A stretch of 64,000 nt of DNA, from positions 1 through 64,000 of the forward strand of contig JAEUUY010000021.1 of assembly GCA_016787225.1 (NCBI GenBank), read 5' to 3'. The position numbers and the translations under genes are program-made. Shown piece after piece: positions 42,217 through 51,341 of this stretch. Source of the DNA: Chitinophagales bacterium. GTDB taxonomy: Bacteria > Bacteroidota > Bacteroidia > Chitinophagales > JADJOU01. The notes beneath the pieces are model-generated. The model saw nothing but the letters and a program-made list of their open reading frames with translations, searched no databases and was not told where the DNA came from. How positions within the stretch are numbered: position 1 is the first letter of the stretch; every line of letters begins with the position of its first letter.

Positions 42217-42681
42217 CTAAATCAGATCTTCAAGTGAATAAATAATTCTATCAGACATGCTATAGTATAGTTTTTCTCTTCGTTTTTTTAACTCAATAAT
42301 GTCATCTACACTTTTATCAATTAATAATGGTCTAGAATTATCCATTTTTACCCTATTAATTAACTCCTCATTCGATACATTAAGGTAAATTACCTCCCCA
42401 ATACGCTTCATTTTCAAAATGTTGTCATGAAAACATGGCATGCCACCACCGCAACTAATTACAGCGGGAACTTTATCTATTGTTTCTAGCCAGTTTTTTT
42501 CTAGATTTCTAAAATAACTTTCGCCATAGGTATGAAAAATATCTTGAATTGAAATTCCTTCATTCCTTGCAATTTCCTCATCACTATCCCTATGGTCTAC
42601 CTTGTATATTTTCGCCAATTCTTTAGCTAGTGTAGTCTTGCCAGCACCCATAAACCCTATGATGAAAATTGGTCTATTCAT
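42217..42681 (-). CDS. aroK: Shikimate kinase
   Basis: A 154-residue enzyme phosphorylating shikimate at the 3-OH in aromatic amino acid synthesis. It has the P-loop Gly-Phe-Met-Gly-Ala-Gly-Lys-Thr-Thr, the shikimate-binding Asp-Ser-Asp-Glu, Arg near Tyr-Phe-Arg-Asn-Leu-Glu and Gly-Gly-Gly after residue 75, plus the lid Arg-Pro-Leu-Leu. The start overlaps the end of the preceding acyl-CoA reductase-like gene by 8 bases. Slightly short against 160-175 for the family. Confidence 0.93.
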   Translation of the reverse strand: MNRPIFIIGFMGAGKTTLAKELAKIYKVDHRDSDEEIARNEGISIQDIFHTYGESYFRNLEKNWLETIDKVPAVISCGGGMPCFHDNILKMKRIGEVIYLNVSNEELINRVKMDNSRPLLIDKSVDDIIELKKRREKLYYSMSDRIIYSLEDLI

Positions 42682-43657
42682 TGCTTAGGAGGAAATTCAT
42701 AGTATCGACGCCATCAGCATAGTCTGATAATGCAGGTTGCTGAGTCTGGCCGAATGGGACAAAATCACGTCCGACTATGCACTGAATATCTTGCTGATTA
42801 GCTGCTAATAAAGACTTTACTTCTTTTATATCTTCGAAGCTTTCATAATTCAATACCGAAATAGGTGAGAAGAGGCTCTTATCCTCTTTGAGCATTAGAA
42901 AATTATTGCTTAAATGCGGCACCTTGTTGAGCAATAGTAGGGTACGCTGATAATCATAGTTATTCATGTATTTTACATGATTAAAAAAGCTATTATAGCG
43001 CTCGCTCGCCTCAAAAATTCTGGATAATTCAAAACCTTTTTCAATCCACAACTTGGATACATTTCTACATCCAAGACCGAAATAAATGAAAATATCATCA
43101 ATTAAAAAATTGAGTTCTTCATTTGATATATCCTTAGGCACAATAGCTACCGAAGTACGATTTCTACGGAGTATATTTTTATATTTACCGAAATATTGTT
43201 CGAAATAGTTGTAGGCAGAATTTGAGCCTGTAGCTATTATTTTTTCGCAACTACCTAACCGATCTACTATAGATAATCGTTCTTTCCAGAGAGGGTCTAT
43301 ATCTGTCCATAACTTTAAAATGTGAGGGGTAAGTTTTAAGTCTTTAGATGATAATTTGATTTCTATTTTTTCCGAACAAAAATAACTACAGAGTATATCG
43401 TGAAATCCTACAATAGGTATATTACCCGCAAGAATAATACCCAACGAACCTTTTTCTTTAACCGCATAATGCCCTAGCCAAGCATCCAGTTTATCTGTTT
43501 GTAGAAAATTATTGGTGATACTCTCTAAACTCAATTTCGTGAAGTCCGGAATAAACCAAGGGTTTTGAGATTCTACACTCCATAGAAAATCTTGGTCAAT
43601 CGATAATTTCTTCAATTCGGTGCCGAGTGCCACCAGATGTTGAATTTTGGTATTCAT
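42674..43657 (-). CDS. Acyl-CoA reductase-like (LuxC-related) protein
   Basis: A 327-residue protein of the type annotated as acyl-CoA reductase or acyl transferase in Bacteroidota. It has an Ile-Leu-Ala-Gly-Asn-Ile-Pro-Ile-Val-Gly-Phe-His-Asp motif, a Lys-Leu-Ser-Ser-Lys-Asp region, Ala-Thr-Gly-Ser-Asn-Ser-Ala-Tyr (nucleotide-binding-like), a Gly-Leu-Gly-Cys-Arg-Asn-Val-Ser-Lys motif where the cysteine would be the thioester-forming residue, and a C-terminal Phe-Val-Pro-Phe-Gly-Gln-Thr-Gln. Its substrate is unknown. It overlaps terC by 4 bases and aroK by 8, so the three are one operon. Confidence 0.8.
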   Translation of the reverse strand: MNTKIQHLVALGTELKKLSIDQDFLWSVESQNPWFIPDFTKLSLESITNNFLQTDKLDAWLGHYAVKEKGSLGIILAGNIPIVGFHDILCSYFCSEKIEIKLSSKDLKLTPHILKLWTDIDPLWKERLSIVDRLGSCEKIIATGSNSAYNYFEQYFGKYKNILRRNRTSVAIVPKDISNEELNFLIDDIFIYFGLGCRNVSKLWIEKGFELSRIFEASERYNSFFNHVKYMNNYDYQRTLLLLNKVPHLSNNFLMLKEDKSLFSPISVLNYESFEDIKEVKSLLAANQQDIQCIVGRDFVPFGQTQQPALSDYADGVDTMNFLLSNE

Positions 43658-44418
43658 TTACCTCGCATCGGAAAATTAAACAATTTGGAAGTAATAATAG
43701 GCACCACGAAGATTAAAACCGTAAGTAAAGATAATACGGTCTCGGCAGTATGACTTGTCATAGCTTTCGTGAGTGCGCTGTCCTTATAAAAATGTTCGTA
43801 AATAGAAAACGTGAGTTTAAGACCTAAAATAAAAATAACAATAAAAGCAGAGGTCTCTAGAAATGGGAAATGGTTTATCATTTTATTGAAATACTGAGCG
43901 ACAAAACGCATAGATAATATACCTATGAATACTCCAACTATGACCAAAAGAATATTGGGTGTAAATGCTACCGCAGCAAATACATTATCGATAGAAAAGG
44001 CGATGTCCATGAGTTCTACCATAAGCACGGTCGTCCAGAAAACGCCTAGATATTTCTCCAAAAAATGATGAAATGCGCTTTTCTCAACCTCGTGCACTTC
44101 ATCTTCATATTTATCTTGTTTCCCTTTCCACCAATCGAAAACCATATATAAAAGATAAAGACCACCTAGAGGCTTTAGCCACCATATTTTAATGATAAAG
44201 GATGCAAAAACTAAGGCCAAGCCTCTAAATACATAAGCTCCAATAATTCCATATTTAAGAGCCTTATCTCGTTGGTCCTCGCGAAGAGGTCTTACCATGA
44301 TTGCTAATACGGTAGCATTATCTAGAGATAAGAGGCTTTCTATAACGATGAGATTTAATACCACCATCAATGCTGGTATAGGTTGTGCTAATATTTGATT
44401 GAACTCGTCTACGAACAT
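43654..44418 (-). CDS. TerC-family integral membrane protein
   Basis: A 254-residue inner-membrane protein with seven or eight helices. The TerC signature residues appear as Glu-Ser-Leu-Leu-Ser-Leu-Asp-Asn-Ala-Thr-Val-Leu-Ala and Glu-Leu-Met-Asp-Ile-Ala-Phe-Ser-Ile-Asp-Asn-Val-Phe-Ala, two pseudo-repeats with membrane Asp/Asn that bind metal. TerC proteins have been linked to manganese export during protein secretion and to tellurite resistance. No ter operon partners are present, so a housekeeping metal role is more likely. Confidence 0.9.
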   Translation of the reverse strand: MFVDEFNQILAQPIPALMVVLNLIVIESLLSLDNATVLAIMVRPLREDQRDKALKYGIIGAYVFRGLALVFASFIIKIWWLKPLGGLYLLYMVFDWWKGKQDKYEDEVHEVEKSAFHHFLEKYLGVFWTTVLMVELMDIAFSIDNVFAAVAFTPNILLVIVGVFIGILSMRFVAQYFNKMINHFPFLETSAFIVIFILGLKLTFSIYEHFYKDSALTKAMTSHTAETVLSLLTVLIFVVPIITSKLFNFPMRGK

Positions 44419-44457
44419 AGTTGATTCTCTGTGAGACTATAAAATGATTTAATTAGA

Positions 44458-45216
44458 TTACGCTTCAGCAATAGCTGCACCAGCATAAATACGATTCATA
44501 CGAGCTATATTGCTAAGTGATATGCCTTTGGGACATTCTGCTTCACATGCGCCTGTATTGGTACAATTTCCAAAGCCTTCGGCATCCATTTGGGCTATCA
44601 TTTTGAGCGCTCGCTCGCCTGATTCTACCTTACCCTGCGGCAATAAATCTAGTTGCGATATTTTAGCAGAAGTAAATAACATAGCAGAGGCATTCTTACA
44701 TGCCGCTACACATGCTCCACAACCTATGCACATAGCCGCTTCAAAAGAAAGATCAGCATCTTTCTTAGGGATAGGAATAGCATTCGCATCTATAGTTCTA
44801 CCACTAGTATTGACATTCACGTATCCACCAGCTTGAATAATTCTATCAAATGCACTTCTATCTACCACGAGGTCTTTTACTACAGGAAAAGCTTTGGCTC
44901 TCCATGGTTCGATGTATATAGTATCACCGTCTTTAAACTTTCTCATATGAAGCTGACAGGTGGTAACTCTATCATCCGGACCATGAGGGCGACCATTGAT
45001 ATGCAAGCTGCACATACCACAAATTCCCTCTCTACAGTCGTGGTCAAATGCCACTGGCTCATGTCCTTCATTGATTAATTTTTCATTGAGAACATCCATC
45101 ATTTCAAGAAAAGACATATCGGGCTCTATTCCAGATATTGAGTAATCTTTCATTTCGCCTTTAGCATTCTTATCTGCTTGTCTCCAAATTTTCAATTTTA
45201 GGTTCATTCCTGACAT
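44458..45216 (-). CDS. sdhB: Succinate dehydrogenase / fumarate reductase iron-sulfur subunit
   Basis: A 252-residue electron-transfer subunit of complex II, bound to the cytoplasmic face of the inner membrane. The [2Fe-2S] site is Cys-Arg-Glu-Gly-Ile-Cys-Gly-Met-Cys with a later Cys in Thr-Thr-Cys-Gln. The [4Fe-4S]/[3Fe-4S] part has Cys-Ile-Gly-Cys-Gly-Ala-Cys and Cys-Glu-Ala-Glu-Cys-Pro-Lys-Gly. Start at ATG 45216 is chosen because a TACATTTG element lies 23 bases upstream; an earlier in-frame ATG would include that promoter. The expected sdhC and sdhA genes are not adjacent, so this copy is separated from its operon. Confidence 0.93.
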   Translation of the reverse strand: MSGMNLKLKIWRQADKNAKGEMKDYSISGIEPDMSFLEMMDVLNEKLINEGHEPVAFDHDCREGICGMCSLHINGRPHGPDDRVTTCQLHMRKFKDGDTIYIEPWRAKAFPVVKDLVVDRSAFDRIIQAGGYVNVNTSGRTIDANAIPIPKKDADLSFEAAMCIGCGACVAACKNASAMLFTSAKISQLDLLPQGKVESGERALKMIAQMDAEGFGNCTNTGACEAECPKGISLSNIARMNRIYAGAAIAEA

Positions 45217-45238
45217 GAGTGGATATTTGAATTTTGTA

Positions 45239-45246
45239 CAAATGTA
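45239..45246 (-). promoter_or_regulatory. -7 element for sdhB
   Basis: TACATTTG on the minus strand, 23 bases before the sdhB ATG at 45216. It matches TAnnTTTG and fixes the start. Confidence 0.55.
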
Positions 45247-45360
45247 CAAGAAATTTCCTATCATTGTAATCATAAATACTCTTAATTTTTATCTAATTTT
45301 GCTTTAGTAAATGTGGAAAAGTAGAAGGTTTTCTTAGCATTTTTTTGCTACTTTTACATA

Positions 45361-45660
45361 ATGAATTTTTCGACAGGAAATTTAAAAAAGCTAGAATTAC
45401 TTATAAAAGAGGCTGGATATACACTCCGTTATGAAAAGGGAAATTTCAATTCAGGTTATTGTCTCTTAAAGGATAAAAAGATAGTTATTATCAATAAATA
45501 CTTTACAGAAGATGTCAAGTTTCAAAAACTACTGGATATAATGCAAACTATCGACTTTCATGGAGGCCAAGGCTTAACAGAGGCTTCTTACAAGATTTGG
45601 GAGAAATTATTTCCTGTAAAAATGGAAGAAAATCTGATTCCTTTTCTCGATGGAGAATAA
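45361..45660 (+). CDS. Small conserved protein of unknown function
   Basis: A 99-residue soluble protein with Lys-Lys-Leu-Glu-Leu-Leu-Ile-Lys-Glu at the start, a strand Ser-Gly-Tyr-Cys-Leu-Leu-Lys-Asp-Lys-Lys-Ile-Val-Ile-Ile-Asn-Lys and a helical C-terminus. It resembles short conserved Bacteroidota proteins without known role. It overlaps the next gene by 11 bases, so translation is coupled to the MBL hydrolase. Confidence 0.75.
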   Translation: MNFSTGNLKKLELLIKEAGYTLRYEKGNFNSGYCLLKDKKIVIINKYFTEDVKFQKLLDIMQTIDFHGGQGLTEASYKIWEKLFPVKMEENLIPFLDGE

Positions 45661-46417
45661 AATTCTTTTTTTAGGAACAGGTACCTCCGTCGGAATTCCT
45701 ATGGTCGGATGTCCATGTGAGGTTTGTCATAGTGAGAATTTCAAGGATAAACGTTTACGAACTAGTGCTTTAATTCATTATCAAAACTTCAATTTTCTCA
45801 TCGATATTGGTCCAGACTTTCGTACCCAAATGCTCATGAATCATGTTTCCAAGATTGATGCCATATTGCTGACTCATCCTCATCGCGACCATATTGCGGG
45901 TTTTGATGAGATAAGAGCACTGAATTTTCTTTATGAAACGAAGGTGGACTTGTATGCTAATTCTTTTACCTGGGATAGTTTGAAAAAGCAGTTTTACTAT
46001 GCCTTTATGGAGACCGATTATACCTCAATCCCTAAAGTTGACTATACTGAAATAGATAATGCTCTATTTCAATATCAAGATATCCTTATACAACCAATTA
46101 AGGTAATGCACGGTAGCATGCCTTGCCTAGGTTATCGCATAGGAAATTTAGCCTATATTACTGATGCCAATGCTATAGAAGATACGGAGCTGGATAAACT
46201 AAAAAATTTAGATGTTTTAGTTCTCAATTCATTGAGAAAATATCATCATCCAAGTCATTTTACATTGGAAGAATCCTTAGAAATTGTTTCAATTTTGAAA
46301 CCTAAGCAGACCTATTTTATTCACCTCAGTCACCATATGGGTAAACATGATGAAGTTGAATTGGAATTACCAGAGAATGTATTTTTAGCCTATGATGGTT
46401 TACAGGTAATATTTTAG
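45650..46417 (+). CDS. MBL-fold metallohydrolase (PhnP-like)
   Basis: A 255-residue metallo-beta-lactamase-fold enzyme. It begins Phe-Leu-Gly-Thr-Gly-Thr-Ser-Val-Gly-Ile-Pro-Met-Val-Gly-Cys, has a Cys-x-Cys-x-x-Cys zinc-like site as in PhnP, and the metal motif Thr-His-Pro-His-Arg-Asp-His-Ile-Ala-Gly. Later ligands are Asp (Tyr-Ile-Thr-Asp-Ala) and His (His-Leu-Ser-His-His). PhnP is a cyclic-ribose phosphodiesterase, and this branch is widespread with unclear substrates. The 3' end overlaps a convergent gene by 4 bases. Confidence 0.88.
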   Translation: MENKILFLGTGTSVGIPMVGCPCEVCHSENFKDKRLRTSALIHYQNFNFLIDIGPDFRTQMLMNHVSKIDAILLTHPHRDHIAGFDEIRALNFLYETKVDLYANSFTWDSLKKQFYYAFMETDYTSIPKVDYTEIDNALFQYQDILIQPIKVMHGSMPCLGYRIGNLAYITDANAIEDTELDKLKNLDVLVLNSLRKYHHPSHFTLEESLEIVSILKPKQTYFIHLSHHMGKHDEVELELPENVFLAYDGLQVIF

Positions 46418-46749
46418 ACAAAAAATCGCCATGCCCAAAATTTTCTTTTCAATAAGTATTCGAAATTAGATTCTTCATAATAGGCTTCTTTTTCAAAAGG
46501 AATATTCATATAGGATGTAAAATGATTGAATCCTTTGAGGCGATAATAGAAATAGAAACCTAGATAAGCAATATAGAATGGCAGAACCAACATTTCAATT
46601 TGTTGTCGAATATGAATTTTTTCATGATGAATCGTCACTTTGCTTTCCTTTGTTTCTATATTTTTCACTAATATAAAAGGCCAAAGTGCCATAGCACTCA
46701 CATATTTACCAGCGAAAAATTTTAAGAAACGAGGGGTGATTAGAATCAT
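46414..46749 (-). CDS. Small membrane protein with HExxH motif
   Basis: A 111-residue protein with an inner hydrophobic helix (about residues 54-70). It carries His-His-Glu-Lys-Ile-His, the zinc-binding HExxH signature of metallopeptidases, placed just before the helix as in small membrane-bound peptidases. No third ligand is certain. The gene starts 4 bases inside the end of the upstream gene (46746) and converges on the MBL hydrolase. Widely conserved in the phylum as far as I can tell, with unknown role. Confidence 0.7.
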   Translation of the reverse strand: MILITPRFLKFFAGKYVSAMALWPFILVKNIETKESKVTIHHEKIHIRQQIEMLVLPFYIAYLGFYFYYRLKGFNHFTSYMNIPFEKEAYYEESNFEYLLKRKFWAWRFFV

Positions 46750-47111
46750 AGTTTAAACATAGAAAGAAAACCCTTTAAATGACTATAATCTAAGACTGCT
46801 AATAGACCATCTAAATCTTTATTTAGTCCTTGACTATCAAGCTTAATTCGAATTTGATTTTTAATATCTTGTAAAAATAAATCCTGTTCGTGAATCATCG
46901 TTAAATGCTGGCAAAAAACGGCATGAATATTATTAGAATTGGGATTAGGATTATCAAATATATAGTCCTTTAGCTCATTGATTTTACCATCAAAAAATAG
47001 CTTCTTAGCGATATTTTTTATTTCTTTGATTACTATATCTATCTCCTCCGATTCAATTCTTTCGGGGCTATTCAGATTGCGGAAACTCTGTGCTATGATA
47101 TCTTTTAACAC
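46746..47111 (-). CDS. Hypothetical helical protein in the porX operon
   Basis: A 121-residue, largely helical, charged protein without signal peptide or membrane segment. It lies 6 bases after the porX stop and overlaps the HExxH gene by 4 bases, so it is probably co-expressed with porX. No family recognised. Confidence 0.65.
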   Translation of the reverse strand: MLKDIIAQSFRNLNSPERIESEEIDIVIKEIKNIAKKLFFDGKINELKDYIFDNPNPNSNNIHAVFCQHLTMIHEQDLFLQDIKNQIRIKLDSQGLNKDLDGLLAVLDYSHLKGFLSMFKL

Positions 47112-47117
47112 TGCAGC

Positions 47118-48683
47118 TTAACGTTTTTTGTTTGTATATGCTGTTATTGGTATTATCATTTCTTCAAGTGAAATACCGCCATGCTGAAAGCTGTCTTTGA
47201 AGAAATTGACAAACTGATTGTAATTGTTTTGATATATAAGATATACGTCTTCCTTAGCAAAAATATAAGATGTGCTCATATTGGCTTGAGGTAGCCCAAT
47301 TTCTTCTGGTTTACGCACTGCATAGACATCTTTCTCTACAAATTGCAGATTCTTGCCTGCTTTATATCGAATATTCGAGCTAGTCAATCGATCACCAATG
47401 CACTTAGAGGGTTTCATAACCTGAGTCGTGCCATGATCCGTAGTGACAATAATATTGATATCTTTTGTCTGTAATTTTTTTATGAGGGATAGTAAACTGG
47501 AGTGTTCGAACCAAGATAGAGTCAAGGAACGGAAAGCTTTTTCATCTTTGGCTAATTCTTTCATCACATCCATTTCGGTACGTGAATGTGATAACATATC
47601 TACAAAATTAAACACAATTGCATTGAATTGATTGTGCATGAGATTATTAAAATCTTTGACCAATTGATTGCCATCTTCCATATGTATCACCTTGGAATAG
47701 CTATGCTTCACAGGATTTTTAAAGTTCTTAGAAAGTTGATGCGCTAGCAAATCTTTTTCAAATAAATTTTTGCCCCCTTCTTCATCATCGTTTTTCCAAT
47801 ATTGTGGGAGTTGTTTGGATATTTCCAATGGTGTCATTCCTGAAAAAATAGCATTTCGGCTATATTGCGTAGCTGTAGGTAGAATACTAAAAAATGCATC
47901 TTCATCTACTCTATCAAACAACTCATCAAAATAAGGTTGAATCATTTTCCACTGATCATAGCGCAGATTATCTATAAGAATAAAAAAAGTGGGCTTTTCG
48001 GACTGAATGAATGGATAGACTTTTTTTCGAAACAAGGTATGAGATAGGGTAGGGGTATCAGCACTCATTGGCGCACTCATCCATTGTGCATAGTGTTTTA
48101 TTACAAATTTATTGAACTCTACATTGGCTTCTTTCTTTTGCATTTCCATGATATGGAACATTTCATCAGATTTGGCATTGTCTAGCTCAAGTTCCCAATA
48201 CACGAGGTTTTTATATAATTCTACCCATTCATGATAATCAGAAACAGATTGTATGGTCATAAAAAGCTTCTGAAACTCCTGCTGATATGCTTGCGAGGTT
48301 TTTTGAGTTACCAGTCGTTTATTGTCAATGAGTTTCTTTAGAGTTAGGATTATTTGCTGAGGTTTTACGGGTTTTATCAGGTAATCCGCTATCTGCGAGC
48401 CTATCGCTTCTTCCATTAGGTCTTCCTCTTCATTTTTAGTAATTAGTACAATTGGAATATGATTTTTAATTTTCTTAATTTCTTGTAAGGTTTCAAGACC
48501 GGAAAGGCCTGGCATAGACTCATCTAAAAATACTACATCATAATTTTCTTCTAATACTTGGTCCAAGGCATCTTGACCATTGGACACAGCATGCACCTGA
48601 TACCCTCTATCCTCCAGATAGGTAATATGAGACTTTAGAAAATCTATTTCATCATCGGCCCATAAAATTTTGATTCTATCCAT
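47118..48683 (-). CDS. porX: PorX, T9SS response regulator with PglZ domain
   Basis: A 521-residue two-domain regulator. The receiver domain (1-120) has Asp-Asp near residues 10-11, the phospho-acceptor Asp in Val-Phe-Leu-Asp-Glu-Ser, Thr in Val-Leu-Ile-Thr-Lys and Lys in Ile-Lys-Pro-Val. The C-terminal domain is PglZ/alkaline-phosphatase-like, with Asp-Asn-Leu-Arg-Tyr-Asp-Gln, Phe-Val-Asp-Met-Leu-Ser-His-Ser and Thr-Thr-Asp-His-Gly-Thr metal ligands. PorX, paired with the histidine kinase PorY, regulates T9SS and acts as a nucleotide phosphodiesterase in studied species. PorY is not here. Together with sprA it confirms a functional T9SS. Confidence 0.93.
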   Translation of the reverse strand: MDRIKILWADDEIDFLKSHITYLEDRGYQVHAVSNGQDALDQVLEENYDVVFLDESMPGLSGLETLQEIKKIKNHIPIVLITKNEEEDLMEEAIGSQIADYLIKPVKPQQIILTLKKLIDNKRLVTQKTSQAYQQEFQKLFMTIQSVSDYHEWVELYKNLVYWELELDNAKSDEMFHIMEMQKKEANVEFNKFVIKHYAQWMSAPMSADTPTLSHTLFRKKVYPFIQSEKPTFFILIDNLRYDQWKMIQPYFDELFDRVDEDAFFSILPTATQYSRNAIFSGMTPLEISKQLPQYWKNDDEEGGKNLFEKDLLAHQLSKNFKNPVKHSYSKVIHMEDGNQLVKDFNNLMHNQFNAIVFNFVDMLSHSRTEMDVMKELAKDEKAFRSLTLSWFEHSSLLSLIKKLQTKDINIIVTTDHGTTQVMKPSKCIGDRLTSSNIRYKAGKNLQFVEKDVYAVRKPEEIGLPQANMSTSYIFAKEDVYLIYQNNYNQFVNFFKDSFQHGGISLEEMIIPITAYTNKKR

Positions 48684-48759
48684 TATTTAGAGATTTACAT
48701 AAAAAATATCCTGCGAAGATAATGAAATATCAACGCAGGATATACGATTCTAGTATGTA

Positions 48760-48888
48760 ATACCAATCTTACTTATAAAAAAGTCCAATGAATTTTATAA
48801 GTTTAGAGTGGTATATGCCTTAGTGAATTGTGTTTAGTCCAATGGAGCGTAGCGTAAAATTGGACTATTAAAGAATTCCAAACGGTAT
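48760..48888. repeat. Structured interspersed repeat, copy B
   Basis: 129-bp element sharing layout and many bases with copy A at 27316-27441: terminal ATACC/GGTAT, a 10-bp hairpin ACTTATAAAA/TTTTATAAGT, and a TAGTCCAAT/ATTGGACTA stem. It sits 8 bases beyond the stop of the lipoprotein gene, as copy A sits at the end of the slipin gene. Confidence 0.8.
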
Positions 48889-48896
48889 AAAATAAA

Positions 48897-49442
48897 TTAT
48901 AGCCCCGCTTCTACGGTATAATTCGCTTTTACCTTTATTTGTAACGCTTTTGTAGTAGCTCGTCTTAGTGTTCCATTAACAACATAATAAAAATTAGTAG
49001 GTTTATCGTCCGCTAAAATCTTTTTCACATCTACCGTTTGATTTACAGGTACATTTAATGTTGTAGCATAGGAGTCAGTATTCGTAATAGTTCCTATCAA
49101 TTGAGGGCTTGTAGTTTTATCAGTCAACAAATTAAAATTGAGAGTTGAAAAATTTGCAAAGTTATTTGTTGAATCTGGATTCAATAAGGTAAGATCTATG
49201 CTATTTAATGTAAACTTTTTTATATTACTGCTATTCAAATCAGCACTTTGAGCATTAATTAAACTATCGAGATTTAATTTAAAAGCATCTTGGGTTGCAA
49301 AAGATAATGTAGACCCACTTGATGGAAGTGTAATTATTACGTTATCTATATCAAATTTGAAATTTGCTTTAGCGAGCTCCTTCAATTTATCACAACTAAT
49401 AATAAGTGCTAATAAGCTAAGAATGTAAATAGATTTTTTCAT
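48897..49442 (-). CDS. Putative lipoprotein
   Basis: A 181-residue exported protein. The N-terminus Met-Lys-Lys-Ser-Ile-Tyr-Ile-Leu-Ser-Leu-Leu-Ala-Leu-Ile-Ile-Ser-Cys is a lipoprotein signal with the lipobox cysteine at residue 17. The mature part is strand-rich with Asn, Ser and Thr. I prefer ATG 49442 to an earlier in-frame ATG at 49514, because the extension would hide the signal peptide. Function unknown. Confidence 0.75.
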   Translation of the reverse strand: MKKSIYILSLLALIISCDKLKELAKANFKFDIDNVIITLPSSGSTLSFATQDAFKLNLDSLINAQSADLNSSNIKKFTLNSIDLTLLNPDSTNNFANFSTLNFNLLTDKTTSPQLIGTITNTDSYATTLNVPVNQTVDVKKILADDKPTNFYYVVNGTLRRATTKALQIKVKANYTVEAGL

Positions 49443-49567
49443 ACAATTTTTTTTAAGATTTAGGTAGCTAAGATAAATATTTTTTAACTTAATTAAGATA
49501 AAAAATATTCTCAAGCAAAAAAAAGTCTCTAAATATAGAGACTTTTTTATATTAAAAAGAAAATCAA

Positions 49568-50401
49568 TTACTTACTTCCAAGCTCAGATCTGAAGAAGCC
49601 AAGAACTTTTACATCTTTGTCTGTTTCTTTGATTACTTGCTCAATCGTTTTCTTGCTATCTTTGATATACTCCTGTTTTAATAGCGTAAATTCTTTATAA
49701 AACTTATTAAGAGCACCTTCTGCTATTTTATCTAAAATATTTTCTGGTTTACCTTCTTCAATTGCTTTTTCTCTAGCAATTGCTTTTTCTCTATCTTTTT
49801 GTTCTTCTGTAACAGAAGACTCGTCTACAGCTACCGGTTTCATAGCTGTGATTTGCATAGCTAAAGATTTACCTAAATCTGCAATTTCAGGACTGGCTTT
49901 ACTCATGGCAATAATAGCTCCTGAGCGGTTATTGTGATTATAGAAGCAAACTTGTGGACCTTCGATAGCAGCAAAATTCTGTATAGATATATTTTCTCCT
50001 ATAACTCCTACTTTTTCAGCTATTCTTTCTTGTACAGACACCCCACCTAAGTCTGCCGCTAATAGTGCATCTGTTGTGGTTATCTTTCCGCTGATAGCGA
50101 CATCTACGACTGAATTGGTAAATTCTATGAATCCATCATTCTTTGAAACGAAGTCAGTTTCACAGCCCATTTGAAGCATAACTCCGAAGCTATTGTCTGC
50201 GGTCGTTTTTATAATAATACAACCCTCGTTAGCATCTCTACCTGCTCTGAGTTCAGCTACTTTAGCTCCTTTTTTTCGAAGATAATCGATAGCCGCATCC
50301 ATATTGCCACCTGCTTCTTCTAAAGCCTTTTTGCAGTCCATCATTCCGGCTCCAGTAACGTCTCTTAGTTTTTTTACATCAGCTGCGCTTATTGCACTCA
50401 T
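49568..50401 (-). CDS. tsf: Elongation factor Ts
   Basis: A 277-residue nucleotide exchange factor for EF-Tu. It begins with a UBA-like domain (Val-Lys-Lys-Leu-Arg-Asp-Val-Thr-Gly-Ala-Gly-Met-Met-Asp-Cys-Lys-Lys-Ala-Leu) and has Gly-Cys-Glu-Thr-Asp-Phe-Val, typical of EF-Ts core contacts. It follows rpsB by about 100 bases, the usual order. Confidence 0.97.
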   Translation of the reverse strand: MSAISAADVKKLRDVTGAGMMDCKKALEEAGGNMDAAIDYLRKKGAKVAELRAGRDANEGCIIIKTTADNSFGVMLQMGCETDFVSKNDGFIEFTNSVVDVAISGKITTTDALLAADLGGVSVQERIAEKVGVIGENISIQNFAAIEGPQVCFYNHNNRSGAIIAMSKASPEIADLGKSLAMQITAMKPVAVDESSVTEEQKDREKAIAREKAIEEGKPENILDKIAEGALNKFYKEFTLLKQEYIKDSKKTIEQVIKETDKDVKVLGFFRSELGSK

Positions 50402-50505
50402 ATTTATTTGTTTTTTATTGTTTAATATTTAATCTTATTTGAATACAAAAAAGAGACATGGCAGCTATTATACAACCATATCTCTTATATTATAATTTCT
50501 ACATT

Positions 50506-51288
50506 TTAATCTTCTGATGAAGTATCTTCTGTTGCAGTTTCAGTAGAGACCTGAATCTCTTCCGCTGGAGTATCCTCAGAGGTATTATCTTCCTTGGAGG
50601 TTGCTTTTTCTTTCTTGCCTTCATTGATACAAGCAGCTAAATAAGTAGCTACATACTCTATGGATTTTGAGCTATCATCATTCGACGGTATAGCAAAATT
50701 CACTTTGTTTGGATCTGAATTAGTGTCTACCATACCTAGTGTGGTAATACCTAGCTTTTTGCACTCAGTAATCGCAATATCTTCGTGAAGAATATCTACA
50801 ACAAACACTGCATGAGGAATTCTATTCAAATTAGCTATACCTCCAAGTACTTTCTCCAATTTGTCTTTTTGACGAGAAAGCATCAATCTTTCTTTCTTAG
50901 TGATATTTTTTACGGTACCATCCTTGAACATTTTATCGATGCTCTGCATTTTTCTTACAGATTTACGTATGGTTGTAAAGTTTGTAAGCATACCGCCTAA
51001 CCATCTTTCAGTTACAAAAGGCATTTCACAGCTCATAGCCGCTTTTTTCACTATGTCTTTTGCTTGCTTTTTTGTAGCTACGAATAAAACAATTTTATCA
51101 TTCTTAGCCATATTTCTCAGAACGTTGCCTGCCTCTTCTAGTTTTGAGGCCGTTTTGTTGAGGTCTATTACATGAATTCCTTTCTTTTCAGCGAAAATAT
51201 AAGGAAGCATTTTTGGATTCCACTTTTTTCTTAGGTGTCCGAAATGAACGCCCGCTTCTAACATTGCTTTTTGATCTATTGATGCCAT
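50506..51288 (-). CDS. rpsB: 30S ribosomal protein S2
   Basis: A 260-residue ribosomal protein with Gly-Val-His-Phe-Gly-His near the start and Trp-Leu-Gly-Gly-Met-Leu-Thr-Asn, Asp-Thr-Asn-Ser-Asp-Pro and Ile-Pro-Ser-Asn-Asp-Asp motifs. The last 40 residues are a Glu/Thr/Ser-rich acidic tail beyond the usual end. Part of the rplM-rpsI-rpsB-tsf operon. Confidence 0.97.
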   Translation of the reverse strand: MASIDQKAMLEAGVHFGHLRKKWNPKMLPYIFAEKKGIHVIDLNKTASKLEEAGNVLRNMAKNDKIVLFVATKKQAKDIVKKAAMSCEMPFVTERWLGGMLTNFTTIRKSVRKMQSIDKMFKDGTVKNITKKERLMLSRQKDKLEKVLGGIANLNRIPHAVFVVDILHEDIAITECKKLGITTLGMVDTNSDPNKVNFAIPSNDDSSKSIEYVATYLAACINEGKKEKATSKEDNTSEDTPAEEIQVSTETATEDTSSED

Positions 51289-51341
51289 CTATATCTTTTT
51301 ACTTTATTTGATAAATATTATTCAATTATTCTAGCTTGGGA

